Shown here: positions 1 through 11,675 of the stretch, in pieces
Layout: each line of letters begins with the position of its first letter
Position numbering within the stretch: the first letter of the stretch is position 1
Assembly (NCBI GenBank): GCA_029964075.1
Contig: CM057149.1
Coordinates: forward strand, 11,356,465-11,420,464
Origin: Patiria pectinifera
Lineage: Eukaryota > Echinodermata > Asteroidea > Valvatida > Asterinidae
DNA length: 64,000 nucleotides
Direction of reading: 5' to 3'
The notes under the pieces: generated by a model
What the model saw: the letters and a program-made list of their open reading frames with translations, nothing else
The model's database searches: none
Told to the model about the DNA's origin: nothing
Translations under genes and position numbers: made by a program

Positions 1-2912
1 GTGCTAGGGGATAATCGTTATGCTTGGCGTGTAGATCGTACGGATAGTCTAAATCTACTTCAAAAAAGTAGCCGGTTTTGGACGTTTTCTTTAGCGTTAA
101 TATTCTTTCTTCAGTAAACGGTTTCGAGGGTGTCCATTTAAAATCACTGTACGGTAGATATTGACTCATAGCCCAACCGTACAGATTGTTGGCATCCAGA
201 TAAGCGATATAACTCGAGGGTTTGTTTGAATCGTAGTCATCGAGATATTGATTATTGGCTTTGTGATGTCTCATTCCACCCACGCTAGATATGCCTCCTC
301 GTTTTGCTTTTTCAAAAAATAAGTGTTTGTCGACGTCTTGCAACAGTTCGAGTTTAGCTTCCGAGTGTTTCAATAGAGCGTCCCAGGACAATCCGGGTGC
401 GGTAAAATAATTGGCTGGATCTAGCCCGTAGTTTGTAATACACGTTCGTCTAAAGTTTTCAAATACGCCTGCAAGTAATAATGTATCGGTAGTCACGTAC
501 AAGTCGTGATATTCTCCTAGATTTTGTATATTAAACTCGTTCCACACGCGTTGAGCTCTGTCATAGTCTTGTTGCGATATATGTTCGTCTTTTAGTCTGC
601 TGTAAAACTTGCCGATGGGTGGTAGGCTGGTCTCTTGAAACTTATCAAACGAGTTCATATATTCGTAGGGATAAATTCCTTTTGTAATAGCAAGTCAGTC
701 GCCTCTGGCGTACCTAGTTTAAAATGCTTTTTGAGTAAATGAAACGACTCTTTTGGACAACCTTTCACTAATTTATCCAACGATGATGCCATAAAACTAA
801 ACGAGTCTAAAAATCGTAGATTTCCTATCGAAAACGAAATATACTTTTCTGAATTTTTAGCGATCACTTGTATTTCTGTTTGGCTATCGTATTCTGTCAT
901 TCCCTGCATGATTAAATGCGCGTCGTAATTTTGTAAATTGTGAAAAAAGACCGGTATCGGTGTACAACCGGGTTTAATTTGTAGTTTGAGGTTACAATAA
1001 GCGTGTGCGGCACCCTATATTTACCAGTGACGTGGCAGTGATCTCTGACCTTTCTAAATTTATTAATGCTCTTTTTGCAGTCTAGACATTTAGACTCGAT
1101 AAATCCCTTACTATTTTTGTACTGATGTTCTTTCTTTTGTTTTATCGTCTTGGGTTCTCTGGGTTTCTGGCACTGACAGTTGCTCGAGTAATTGGGATAA
1201 ATTGGTTTTCACAAATCCAACACGTGTTTGTTTTATCATGATGGTCTTTAGCTCGCTCGTTAAATGTCATGGGTTGGGGTTTTTCAAATATGCAATTAAT
1301 ATCGCTTTGTAATTGTAACAGCGTTGTTATAAATCTAGTTGAAGCGTCTTTGCCTCTATAAGTCTCTTGATACACATTTTTACCGTCGCATCGCACGACA
1401 ACTAGCGAATAACCGCTAGCTTTGTGAACGTTAATCTTTTTTGTGTTTGTCTCTTTGTCTGAGTGAGTAGGTTTCGATGTTAGTGTCTGTGTGGGTGTTG
1501 TTGTTGTTTGTAGTATGGATTCAAAGTCAGCATAAATGACAAATGGTGCTTTTTGTTTGTGCCTATAGTTTTTAAATTCTAATATCGGTATGTCTCTTTC
1601 GCCTGGTTGCCCGTCTATGTATTTTGGTTTACCCGTCGGAAATACAATCTTTGATGGATGTGCATCTATACCCTTACAATCGGCGATATGTCTGTCTAAT
1701 TTATTTTGATTGGTAAAATGACATAGACATCTTCGACAAAAATATTTCTTACATTTATGTTTGGTAACGTCGTACATCAACCTCGTAAAATATTTTATCC
1801 AACAATAGTGATGCTTGTCACCTTTAGAAATCAAAAGCAGATCGATCTCTTTTGCCCCGTAGTTTTTAGACACGTATAATGGATATATCTCACCCTCATA
1901 ACCGTATACGTTTATCGATAAATTATTTTGTCTTTCTATCTTGGGTATCTGATCGACCGGTGTCGGAAAGTCAACGCCTTTAAAACCGAGTCCGTCGTCT
2001 TTGGTGTATACAACAGGTTCTTCTTTATGAATTTTATATTTAGGATTATTTCTTATTTGATTTTTAATTTATTTGTATTCAACCCAAGAGCAGCTCTCAA
2101 ACACCATCTCAAACACTCGTCGTCTTTGTTTTTGATGTTTATCATCGCCTGTTTAATTTTAAGATGTTCGGGTAGGTTTATGTAAGAACTACCTCTCGCT
2201 GGATTATATCTGTTGATGTTGATGTATAACGCCATTATCTTTTTAAACCCCAACCCGATCCTTGATTCGTATACCTTTCATCCTTTTTAAATAGCTCTTC
2301 GATCTCTTCTTTTAAAACCTGTTTTATTTGACTTTGATTTAAAACGGCTTTCGGCTTGCTATAATGAATAGCTTCGATCGTTTCGATCGTACCATCCGGT
2401 TTGGTTTTTTCGTATTTTATTTTGATTGTGAGCTCCAGTTTTAAACCTCTCAGCTCTCTCAATTCTGACTTGATTTTATTGACTATTTGTTCCTTGTGCG
2501 AATCAAAAAACTTGATTAAATCGTGGTTATAAAGTCTGGGGTTTAATTCCCAGTTTCTGTAGTAATTTCTAAACCTTCTCGTTTCTCTAAAAGCTGACTC
2601 TGTAAAGTCTTCGGGTTGTCTGTATATTTTAATCGCCGAGATTAAATCTTTTTTCAAAAACCGTCCTTTATAACCCGTCGGTACGTATTTTAGATTTTGT
2701 TCGTCTACAATCTGTTTGAGCTCATGTAGTGTCTTTTTCCTCAAGTTTTTAAATTGACTTTCATAATTTTTTATCCCCTCGATGTAGACTTTACGAGTAA
2801 GAGAAACATTTTCATTGTGCGGTATATTATATTGCTGCACGTAATCACGCAGCGTGGCTTTGTTCCATTTAGAATATCCTTTGACGGTCGGTCTGAACAT
2901 ATTACTCTCCAT
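1..2912 (-). pseudogene. Polinton/Maverick-type protein-primed DNA polymerase B, broken and partial
   Basis: A family-B DNA polymerase of the kind carried by Polinton/Maverick and related virus-like elements, read right to left and cut by the window edge. The N-terminal part is open at 2912-2235 (225 residues). A second frame (2253-2053) has the conserved GSSYI and INIKN motifs. A third frame (about 2055-1142) holds a C2H2-like finger (C..C then H...D.C near 1770-1680) and the exonuclease I motif YADFES near 1535. An HNH-like DHCH..GKYR motif lies near 1040. The palm motif DANNLYGWAM lies near 170-200, followed by the window edge. At least four frame changes (about 2245, 2055, 1145, 1015) and another near 660-690 show it is not one open frame. 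It would have copied the element's own DNA. The family assignment is firm; the exact element clade (Polinton versus adintovirus-like) is not determined. Confidence 0.9.
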
Positions 2913-3033
2913 TTTATTATAGAAAATATAATATTTTTTCTCATTTTTTTTGGAAGGCAGACTTTGGATTTATAAGCAATCAGACTCACCGGCTGGTGAG
3001 GATCTTCAAGACGAGAGATAATGGGCCCGAGTT

Positions 3034-3173
3034 TCAAGGTCGCGTGGTGGTGACTCACACATTTTTCAAGGTCACGTTGTTTACGCCAAATTTCTTTCGT
3101 GCCTCAACACGTTTCAAGGTCACGTGGTGGTGACTCACACATTTTTCAAAGTCACGTGGTGGTGACATCACCT
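3034..3173. repeat. short imperfect direct repeats beside the polymerase relic
   Basis: The phrase TTTCAAGGTCACGTGGTGGT recurs with small changes at about 3034, 3064, 3112 and 3145, mostly followed by GACTCACACA. The block lies just past the 5' end of the broken polymerase, so it may be part of the same element's end or internal non-coding DNA. I could not find its inverted partner, which would be off the left edge. Confidence 0.6.
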
Positions 3174-4929
3174 CATTTTAGCGACGACTGATTTATTTTT
3201 TTTAACTCCAGAGCGACAGGCGCTGACTTGACACATTTTTCTTTTTTGCTCCCCAAACCTGACGTCAGATTTCTAAAAACATTTTGCCACGGGGGATTCC
3301 CCTTTTTTTTTCCTCCAACTAATTTTTAGAATCGAGAGCGGCGTGTCCAGACTGGCCGCAGATTTTCCATTTTGGTCCCATACCCCCACCTCCCCTACTA
3401 CTAGGCCTGTGATGAGGTTTACTGGGAATCGGACTCAGTCGTCGTGACGCAATCGTATTTTTCCAAAGACCATAGATTATTTATAATGTGATTTGCACTT
3501 GCATGTGATCTGAAGTGTATTGCGAGTAATTCTGGGGAATTTGGCAGATTTGTGATAAATCTGACAGACTTTTTAGTGCATTTAGCAGAATTTGGCCATG
3601 ACCTTACGGTCACCCGGGTGCACGCGAGACTCGACTAGCAGCGAGTTCCATTCTTGAGTTGGATTATGGATCGCCACAAGTCATCACAAGTTAATTTAGT
3701 CATACTAGGCCATGAACCGTCACAAAGGTTGTCAATTGGCTTCATCTGACCTGACTTGTAAATTGACTTGTGCTTGAGTCGATTGTAAATATCTCTTATT
3801 CAGTTAGTTTTAGCTACACCTTGATTTTTTCGTAGTTACGGCGGGAATTGTAAGTTAGGCCGACATCATTTTGATAAGATGTGCTCTGAGCCTCTGCCCC
3901 CCCCCGAAAAAATATTCACATTTTGCATTGATTTACATAATGATCGTACGGAATGCTGCAAAAGGGTTGCCATAAAGTTAAGCTGTGTTGGCTATCCAAA
4001 GCTTGTTGGTTTTAACGAACAACTAACGAAAACCACAGTTTCGGTTATAACGAAAAACGGAAATTCTGGTTGAAAATAATGAAAACAAAACAACGTTTGG
4101 TTAACAATGAGGAGCGAACACGTTTTCGTAGTAACGAATAATGTCTAACCCTAACCCTTATGAAACAAATGTTTAACCCTAAACCCTAACACACTAACCA
4201 AAGATCGTTTAGGCATATAGCGGCAGCGTGGCGGTGTAGCATGAAAAGTTAGGTTTTTATGAAATACGGACTCAAAAGGGAAAAAGAGTCCCATTTTCAT
4301 ACGAGTCCGATTTTCATGTAACAGCGGATATAACAAGCAATAAAAAAAATTATGAATATAACGAAACTTCTAGTCGAGCAACTTTTCCTGATGTGGCGGC
4401 ATTAACGCTTCCATGATATGGTCATTATCGCAAGGCACTTTCAGCAATGCATTCAGGTATGAATCAGAAACGTATACAAAAAGAAATAATATTTTGACCC
4501 TATGTATATACACACAAGATTCTCCGATCCATTTGCTTTTGTCTGCTGGTCAACACGTGTCAACTTTACCAAGCATTTATTTCGTGCTATTCGTTTTCAT
4601 GGATTTAGTATTGAATCATTTATTTTATTTATTTATTTTTTTTTAAATTCGACATCATCAGACCAACTGGTTCCAATATCTGAAAACTTAATTATATTGC
4701 ACCAATTATATGTACAAATAGGCTAAAGGATTATTAACACGCAATCTCGAAAAGCTACAAAAGTATGAACGGAAACTCGGATCCCTAAAACAAACCCGAG
4801 GGTTAAGAAATTGAAGGTAATAATAAAAAACCTTATTGTGATTCGCATGTTGAAAACTGCGTGAATTAAAGCACTTACATTACAGTCACACTTTTGACGT
4901 CACCTTTGACGTTTTAGGCAAACCGGATT
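3174..4929. other. no gene recognised
   Basis: Low-GC spacer with homopolymer runs. Degenerate TAACCCTAACCC-like runs occur near 4145-4190, too short and irregular to call telomeric. No open frame here shows a recognisable domain or splice pattern. Confidence 0.6.
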
Positions 4930-4932
4930 AAT

Positions 4933-5460
4933 GGACCGATCCAGTAAACCCATAGAGTTATATTATAAAAACTAGAGCGCGCATTCACTATACCGCACGC
5001 ACAATGCAGACGTGCCACCCTCCCTGTAGACCTCGCCGCCATTTTGTAAGTGGGCAAAAAATAATCGGATGTGCACACTTCAGGATTGACTGCAATGCAT
5101 ATCTTGTTGTTTTACTGTTGGTTCCACTGATAAATCCCCCCGACGATGCCTTGTTTTACCGTGCTGTTTTGCATAACGTTATGTGTTGTGCGCATGTGCT
5201 TTGCCCACTTACAAAATGTCCTTGCCAGCACGGGGTCACGTGATGAGTGCGCTCTCTAGTTTTTTTTTTAAATATAATCTATGAGTAAACCCCGCCCACT
5301 GCGCACTGGGCAAATTAACACGTGCTCCTATCCAATGCCACACTGCATTTTCCTGCCGCGCGCATCATACGCGCGTGACTTTTGTGTGAGCACGTCGGAC
5401 ATATAAGTCACGGCTGTGATTGGTCGGAACACCTGGGGGCGGTGCTTACTGGATCAGTCA
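4933..5460. mobile_element. inverted-repeat (MITE-like) element
   Basis: Outer ends GATCCAGTAA (near 4939) and TTACTGGATC (near 5447) are inverted. Inside lies a second inverted pair: ACTAGAGCGCGCATTCA near 4971-4987 against TGAGTGCGCTCTCTAGT near 5243-5259. A third pair is TTTTGTAAGTGGGCAAA near 5042 against TTTGCCCACTTACAAAA near 5201. No transposase frame is present and no target-site duplication is clear, so this is a non-autonomous element or two nested ones. Confidence 0.6.
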
Positions 5461-6370
5461 ATCATAGTCCACCCACACACCGTATACCTTTATATTAGAA
5501 AAAAAAATCCGTTTATTTCGTTGCATTCCCGATGATCATTATCGTACACCACCATACATTTATCGTGAATTTCATGTCGGGGGAAAAAAACGATGTTGTA
5601 GAACTTCAATGTCGAGAAAAAAATTGCGATCATCGACAGCGTCGTGAAATAAATTATTTAGTACGTCTTAGTTGTCCCTAGTTCGGGCCCAGGGGTGGCG
5701 AAACCAGGTTGGCACTCCCCCCCCCCCCTTAGATTTTACCAAGTGTCCCTCCTGCGGACATAAATGTGCCCCCCTTGAGCATAAAATGTGCCGGCCCCCT
5801 CGAGATATATAGAAACAAAACTGGCTCTAAAATCTCGGATAATTTGTTTTCCCAAAATGGTATAGCCTGAGAGTTCTGATATATAGGGAATATGAAAACC
5901 CGAGCCATAAAACCTCTACAATGGGCCTTGAAAATGGGCACATTATAAATTTCAACCGGAAATACGTCAAGCACCAAGCATTGGAATTTTCAAGTCAGAA
6001 TTTCTGTCTCTTAACATAGATAACATCATCAGGGGACCCACTTTGTTGGGGAATGGATAGGTCCATACACAATTTGGTTGAGGCCTGTGTTTACCGTGAC
6101 TGTTTATTCCACAACAATATTTTAATAATACACATTGATTGATTGAACTGGTTACAGTGAACTGAGACAAAGATGAATGGGTGAACTGAAATAGACTAGA
6201 ATAGAAATGGAACAGAATTGGAATTGAAACAGAATGAGACACTGCTGGTGAAGCAGCACTTATATACTGGTGGAAACAGGAAGTCTTTAGAATAAGCAAT
6301 ACTTAAGAATGGGGAAACTAAGTCATATCGTGGTTTCCTTGAGTCTCAGAAAATGACTAGGAATGAGTAA
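5461..6370. other. no gene recognised
   Basis: Contains an approximately 10-base C tract near 5719 and AT-rich spacer. Open frames on the minus strand lack domain features or splice-like borders. Confidence 0.55.
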
Positions 6371-6790
6371 GTTTCTTAAAACAATGATCTTGAAAGTAAC
6401 TTTGTTTAGTGACCAAAGACTTGTGTGTGGGCAGTGAAGGTCATTTTTGGGAAAACAAAAGTATAGGGACTACACATTGCATAGGTACTGTGTGGGTGTA
6501 TGTGTATACAAGGAAAACAATGAGTAATGCATTCAAGAGAATTAATCATTAAAAGTTCAAAAGAAACATGGGTAATTAAAGTTCCTTAAAACAATGATCT
6601 TGAAAGTAACTTTGTTTAGTGACCAAAGACTTGTGTGTGGGCAGTGAAGGTCATTTTTGGGAAAATAAAAGTATAGGGACTACACATTGCATAGGTACTG
6701 TGTGGGTGTATGTGTATACAAGGAAAACAATGAGTAATGCATTCAAGAGAATTAATCATTAAAAAGTTCAAAAGGAACATTGATAATTAA
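6371..6790. repeat. recent two-copy tandem duplication, 210-bp unit
   Basis: The segment starting TTCTTAAAACAATGATCTTG (6371-6580) is repeated immediately at 6581-6790 with only a handful of substitutions and small indels, including the TGTGTGGGTGTATGTGTATA stretch. No coding potential is seen. The near identity implies a recent duplication. Confidence 0.9.
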
Positions 6791-7852
6791 AAGTGTGATA
6801 ATTAACTGAAAATTAAGACGAATTGATGATTGAGAATTGATAATTTGAAAACGCTACAACTTCATGTAAATATCTGCTCGGTCACCATGGCGTCTGCATT
6901 ATTACATCCCTACTGATGAGATTGTGCATTAAAATGGCCGGTTTCGAAGAGTGCTCCAATTTTTGTAAACTTGGCACCAGCCCAGCCCCCCCCCCCCCCA
7001 TTTGATTTTACGGAGGCCAAGTGTCCGGTGAAGAAAAACCCATGTCGACATCAAGTTCAGCACGGATGTGCCCCCCCCCCCAAAAGAAGGCTGGATGCGC
7101 TGCTACACCAACAGAAGATGCCTTTTATTGAGCAAGTGCCCCGGTGATACGACTGTAACTGGTTAGTACAAAAATTCAACCCCCAAAAAGTGGGTGCAGT
7201 ACATTTTGTTTTCGTCCTTCACAAATTTATTTAAACAGGCAATTGTTTTCAACTCAAGTTGATCAGTATGAAACTGTGCCACCCCTCTAAGTAAGTCTCG
7301 TGACCAAAATGTAATCGCCCATCGGGATTACGCATTAGCATTCTATCCGATTCTCATTTCTAACCCAGGCTTGTGCTGAATGCACATTATGCAAATAACG
7401 TGTTTAGAAGTTTTCCACTCAGACTCCAGCCCTATTGTTACATTCATGCCTCGCTGATCACCATGGTACAGCGACCTAGCGTGCACGGGCTTTATCTTAA
7501 GAGGTTGTTTCGGTGCTGGGCTAGGCCTTCATTACTGTGGTTGTGCTCCTCACGCTCACTGCATGCAACCCATTACACTGTTCAAAATTATCATTTTGGC
7601 TGTGTATAAAATTCAAAGATCAACACCAATGTCTTCAAGAGTAGAAAGGAGGTACGTTACATGTCTCTGATTAATGTACATGATTGCGTATAGCGTGTAT
7701 AAGCTCTGGTAAAAGTAGAGAGTTTTGTCACCTGAAACAGAGAACTCCTTAAATTTCATTGGATGTAAACAAAAAGTTTACATGGAAGATAAATTACAGC
7801 AGAATTAAGGTTGGACGAAAATGATTATTTTATTCAATAATAATCAAAGCCA

Positions 7853-8003
7853 ATAGGAATTTATCACGTGCAGTGACATTGTGTTCGCACGTGTGTTAAT
7901 TTGCATATAGGAATTTATAAACTACGTGCAGTGACATTGTGTTCGCACGTGAGTTAATTTGCATAGGAATTTGATACGGGCAGTGACATTGCGTTCGCAT
8001 GTG
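7853..8003. repeat. three-copy direct repeat, about 58-bp unit
   Basis: TAGGAATTTAT plus CGTGCAGTGACATTGTGTTC and TTAATTTGCATA recur three times, the third copy more diverged. Each unit carries its own CACGTG/GCACGTG-like palindromic core. Flanking DNA from 6791 to 8626 shows no recognisable gene. Confidence 0.8.
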
Positions 8004-8626
8004 GAACAGTTGAAGGGTAGCATTCCAGTGGAAGTTTTTTTTTTCAAATTGTTGTCCCTGAATAATTAAACTCGCTAATTTACACCAGTATTTTCAATGA
8101 TAAACCTGTGACAGTGTCTCCTTCATTGTCGCACTGACTTGCAGGTCTTATGTAACTCCCTTTCTGGAGAAGGTTAAAAGACATTCTCCACCTCAGTCCC
8201 AGAAACTAAAAAATAAATTGAAACCATATAAAACCTAATCAACATTCTGGGCAAAACGTTGGTGCAAGTGATGCAAACAATTAGTTTTTTTTGTAGGTCA
8301 ATTAAGTTGGGAGGAGTGCAGACGCTGCAGGCGTGCATTATGCAGCATCCGCAAAGCAAAGCAGCTGCTGGATCTGTAGGAGTGTTAGGATAATGTTATA
8401 GGCATTTAAATTCGGCGAAATATTCTCATACGCGTTTAGAAACATCCGCACCGCGTTCTATCGCTTTTCCGTTCGACAATAGGGCATATTCATGCGTAAT
8501 GTTCGGCAAACTCGTGTTTGTTTTTTGGGTTTTTTTTTGGCTAGACCGGAGACGGTTTGGTACGAAGACCGTGAAGGGACATGGGAGTTATTTAGTTTTT
8601 ATTCATAATACTGTTACGTATGTGTT

Positions 8627-8945
8627 ATTGTCACGTACGTACGTAACTCACGCACGTACTTGAATATTATCACGTACGTAGGTAATATTATCACGTAGGG
8701 CCCACGTGATAATTATTACGTACGTAGGGCCCACGTGATAATTATTAAGTACGTATACACAACGTATACTCGTTTAAGGATACACGTATTATCACTTACA
8801 TATGCAATACATGTACGTACGTAATATGTACTTATTTATCAGGTATGTACGCAAAAATAATACTAATATTGCGTTAGTACGTAATATTATATTATCACGT
8901 ACGTATGTGATAAATTAAATGTATCACGTTCGTACGTTGTGATTG
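8627..8945. repeat. palindrome-rich ACGTACGT / ATTATCACGT tract
   Basis: Dozens of overlapping ACGTACGTA and ATAATTATTACGT words, including two copies of the block GGGCCCACGTGATAATTATT near 8698 and 8727. Nearly every word is its own reverse complement, so the tract could form many cruciforms. No protein frame is supported. It resembles an expanded simple palindromic satellite. Confidence 0.75.
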
Positions 8946-10434
8946 TCATATGTATAGTAGTAGGCCCTAAATAAGAACAATATGTTCATCTCCTCTTGGT
9001 CTTCGTACCCACGTACCCGCGTATCCGCATATCCGCGTACCTGCGTAATCGCGCGATTTCGTGTACCATACTTCGAAGTGATAAAATCTAGGGAACTGTA
9101 AAGTGCAATGAACAGTGTTAGGGAAAATGAAGCAAAGGAAAATTAGGGAGCAAGCATAGCCCGCTGCAAGCATGCGCACATTGAGCCTGCACGCAATGCA
9201 AAGGGGAGTTTAGAAGTTTTCTAAAAAAAAATAATAATAATAAAAAATAGTATAAAGTTTAATTTATAAAGTATAAAAATAACACTAACTTAATGCAAAC
9301 GAAAATCAGTCTAATGAATAACCTAAACTTTCACTGTCCCCCTAAACTTGAAAGTACTGGTGTATTTTATTGTATTTTCGCTATTAAGAAACTTCACTCG
9401 CAAATTTAAAGTCGATTTTGTAATTGATTGAGAGGCATTTTGTGATGTTCTATCGATCAACTGGAATGCTGTCCTCTATCCGGACATTGGCTGGTACTTT
9501 TCCCAACTCAAAACAATAATTAAACAAAGTTAGTAAAACAACTACAGAAAGTGGCAATGCCTGGTGCGTTATCCACCAACGACGATATAATTTCTTTATA
9601 ATTGTATAAAATGTTTAAGAGCAAACAAGATTCATAAAATCTAGGCCATCGGCAATTGACAGTGACCATACCTGGTACAGTGTCACTTGTAAGGGATACC
9701 CTCTTCGGTGCATATTAGTAGCGCCGATTTCCAAGAGGCCCCTTCCTTCAGAAGAAATTGAACATTAAAACTTAAACCATTTAATAAAAACACGGAAGGA
9801 CGTTACTACTTAAATAGCCATACAGAGAAAACTGTTGGTTAATAATTAACACTAATTCTTAAATGAGCTCTCTGTTAAGGTGACATACACGCTCTTATTA
9901 GTAACAATAAAAGGTAAAAAAATCTGGGATTAACAGCGTCTGTAAAAGCGCCGCATTGTCTATACTTCGCTAGTCTGTGAGCAGTGAGGGCACAGTTGAC
10001 AGTTGACCATATTTTAATGATCGTAGTAAAATCACAAGTCATAACTTTGGTTAATTATACTTTGCATAAATTTATATAAAAGACATTTTTATTCTGTGAA
10101 GAGCTTAGCTCGGTTCATTATTAAGTATTTAAAGATAAACTTATCTGTGAGTAAAAAAATGCTTACAGAGAGAATGACTTTTGGGGAAAAAAACTCAAAA
10201 GTAGATTGTATTTTGTTTCATTGTAAATGTTGCATGTTTGATATTTTTTGCCTTTGTGTGCATTGCTCTCTGTGTGGTGTGAATTTCTCTCTGTGTGGTG
10301 TGAATTTTTAATGGTATCCGTCTGTTGTCTCTGACAATAGACAAAATTAGAAAATTTTAAAGCAAATTAATCGTTACGGCTACGAAAATGTCAAATCGTT
10401 AAGCAAAATCGAAGCAGATGTTGAAAGGAATAAT
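8946..10434. other. no gene recognised
   Basis: AT-rich spacer with an alternating CGTA-rich stretch near 9005-9060 and short AATAAT runs near 9225. Open frames are short and lack recognisable domains. The right end could include upstream parts of the candidate RNA gene that starts about 11.2 kb, but nothing marks a promoter clearly. Confidence 0.5.
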
Positions 10435-11470
10435 ACCTGAAATCAGTGTTATTTTCTTCTCAACTGCAACACGTAGGGCAAAAAAATGTTACGGTTTTGA
10501 AGAGGCAAACCTCAAATTGACGAAAATACGAAGAAAAAAAAATTCCGAAAAAAAAATCACTCCGCTTTCTACGTGTAGGCCTACACGCTAGGAAAATGAT
10601 GAAAATAAAGCGAGGCCACATCACAGCGTTAGTGAGAGTAAAAATACCCGAAATCAGTATTATTTTTGTTGCCACAAAGTAAACAAAATGGGTTATGGAA
10701 AAAACAGATCAAAATGACGAAAATAACGGCATAAAAATTAATCATCCGCAACGAGAGAAGCTCAACAGTACATACCGGTTCTACATTGCCAAAATTCGCT
10801 TTCCGACTTTTGAGACAAACGGTGGGAAAATGACGGCAGCAAAAGAAAATGAAATTGACGAAATTACGAGGGAAAAAATCAAACCATAATGAACAAAATA
10901 TCTGTTTACTATCTGTTACTATATCTGTTATAACTAAATTTCAGTTATATACAGCGGCATTTCAAAAATATCAAAATTGTTGGCATTGTCGAGAAGTGCC
11001 TTCAAGAAAGACCTAATTGCCCCCCACCAAAAAAAGTACATTGTGAAAGGGTACAACTTATTGGCAACCTGCCGTTATCGGTGTCGGCACATGTTCGTGT
11101 GCATTATGTCCAAAAAGATCATGTCTGTTAAAAATAAAGGTATATAGTGGAAACATGGGTAGAATCGATTAGTTTCTATTTGGTTACAAGTGGCCTTATT
11201 ACAGGTAGGCTTAGACATAATGCTTTGGAATGTTTCACTTCAGTAACAAATGGGCTAGGCCCAGTGTTTTCGTAACCCTGTTCACTTAGAAAAGAGTTGC
11301 AACTTACATCAAAGAAACTGATGATCTAAAAGTTGAGACTGCATGGTTGAGCTAGGCTGCTTTGTCTGGACGAAAATCAACCCTCGGAGGCTCCAACAGC
11401 CTCATCACACAGAAACTCGAGGAACCGGAAGCAGGGAGGAAGACCGACAGATGAACGGATGACCTGCTTG
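10435..11470 (+). repeat. segmental duplication, copy 1
   Basis: This block matches 14040-15560 in the same orientation and order. Shared landmarks are CAGCGTTAGTGAGAG, GTGAAAGGGTACAACTTA, GGAAACATGGGTAGAATCG, TAGGCTTAGACATAA and CTAGGCTGCTTTGTCTGGAC. The two copies differ by indels of tens to hundreds of bases. The right end of each copy runs into a member of the exon-like 181-nt repeat, so the duplication carried a piece of the candidate RNA gene. Confidence 0.75.
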
Positions 11471-11675
11471 CTGGGCCACCCATTACTGATTCTTGAGGTT
11501 AGTTTACATGTTGGCCTCCTCTTTGAAGGATCAATCAAGTCACAGAACTCATCAAAATTGGCGATCTGACTCTGTTATAATGTTCTTCCTCAAACGAGTT
11601 CTGGTAGCTTTCTAGCTCTGGCACGAATACAGCTCAATAATTCAAATGTTTTCTTTCGTCATTGAATCCTTTCAG

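Noticed and set aside
4142-4195. Telomeric repeat
   Set aside because: Only a few irregular TAACCC/TAAACCC words, also seen once near 26735-26765; too short to be interstitial telomere sequence.
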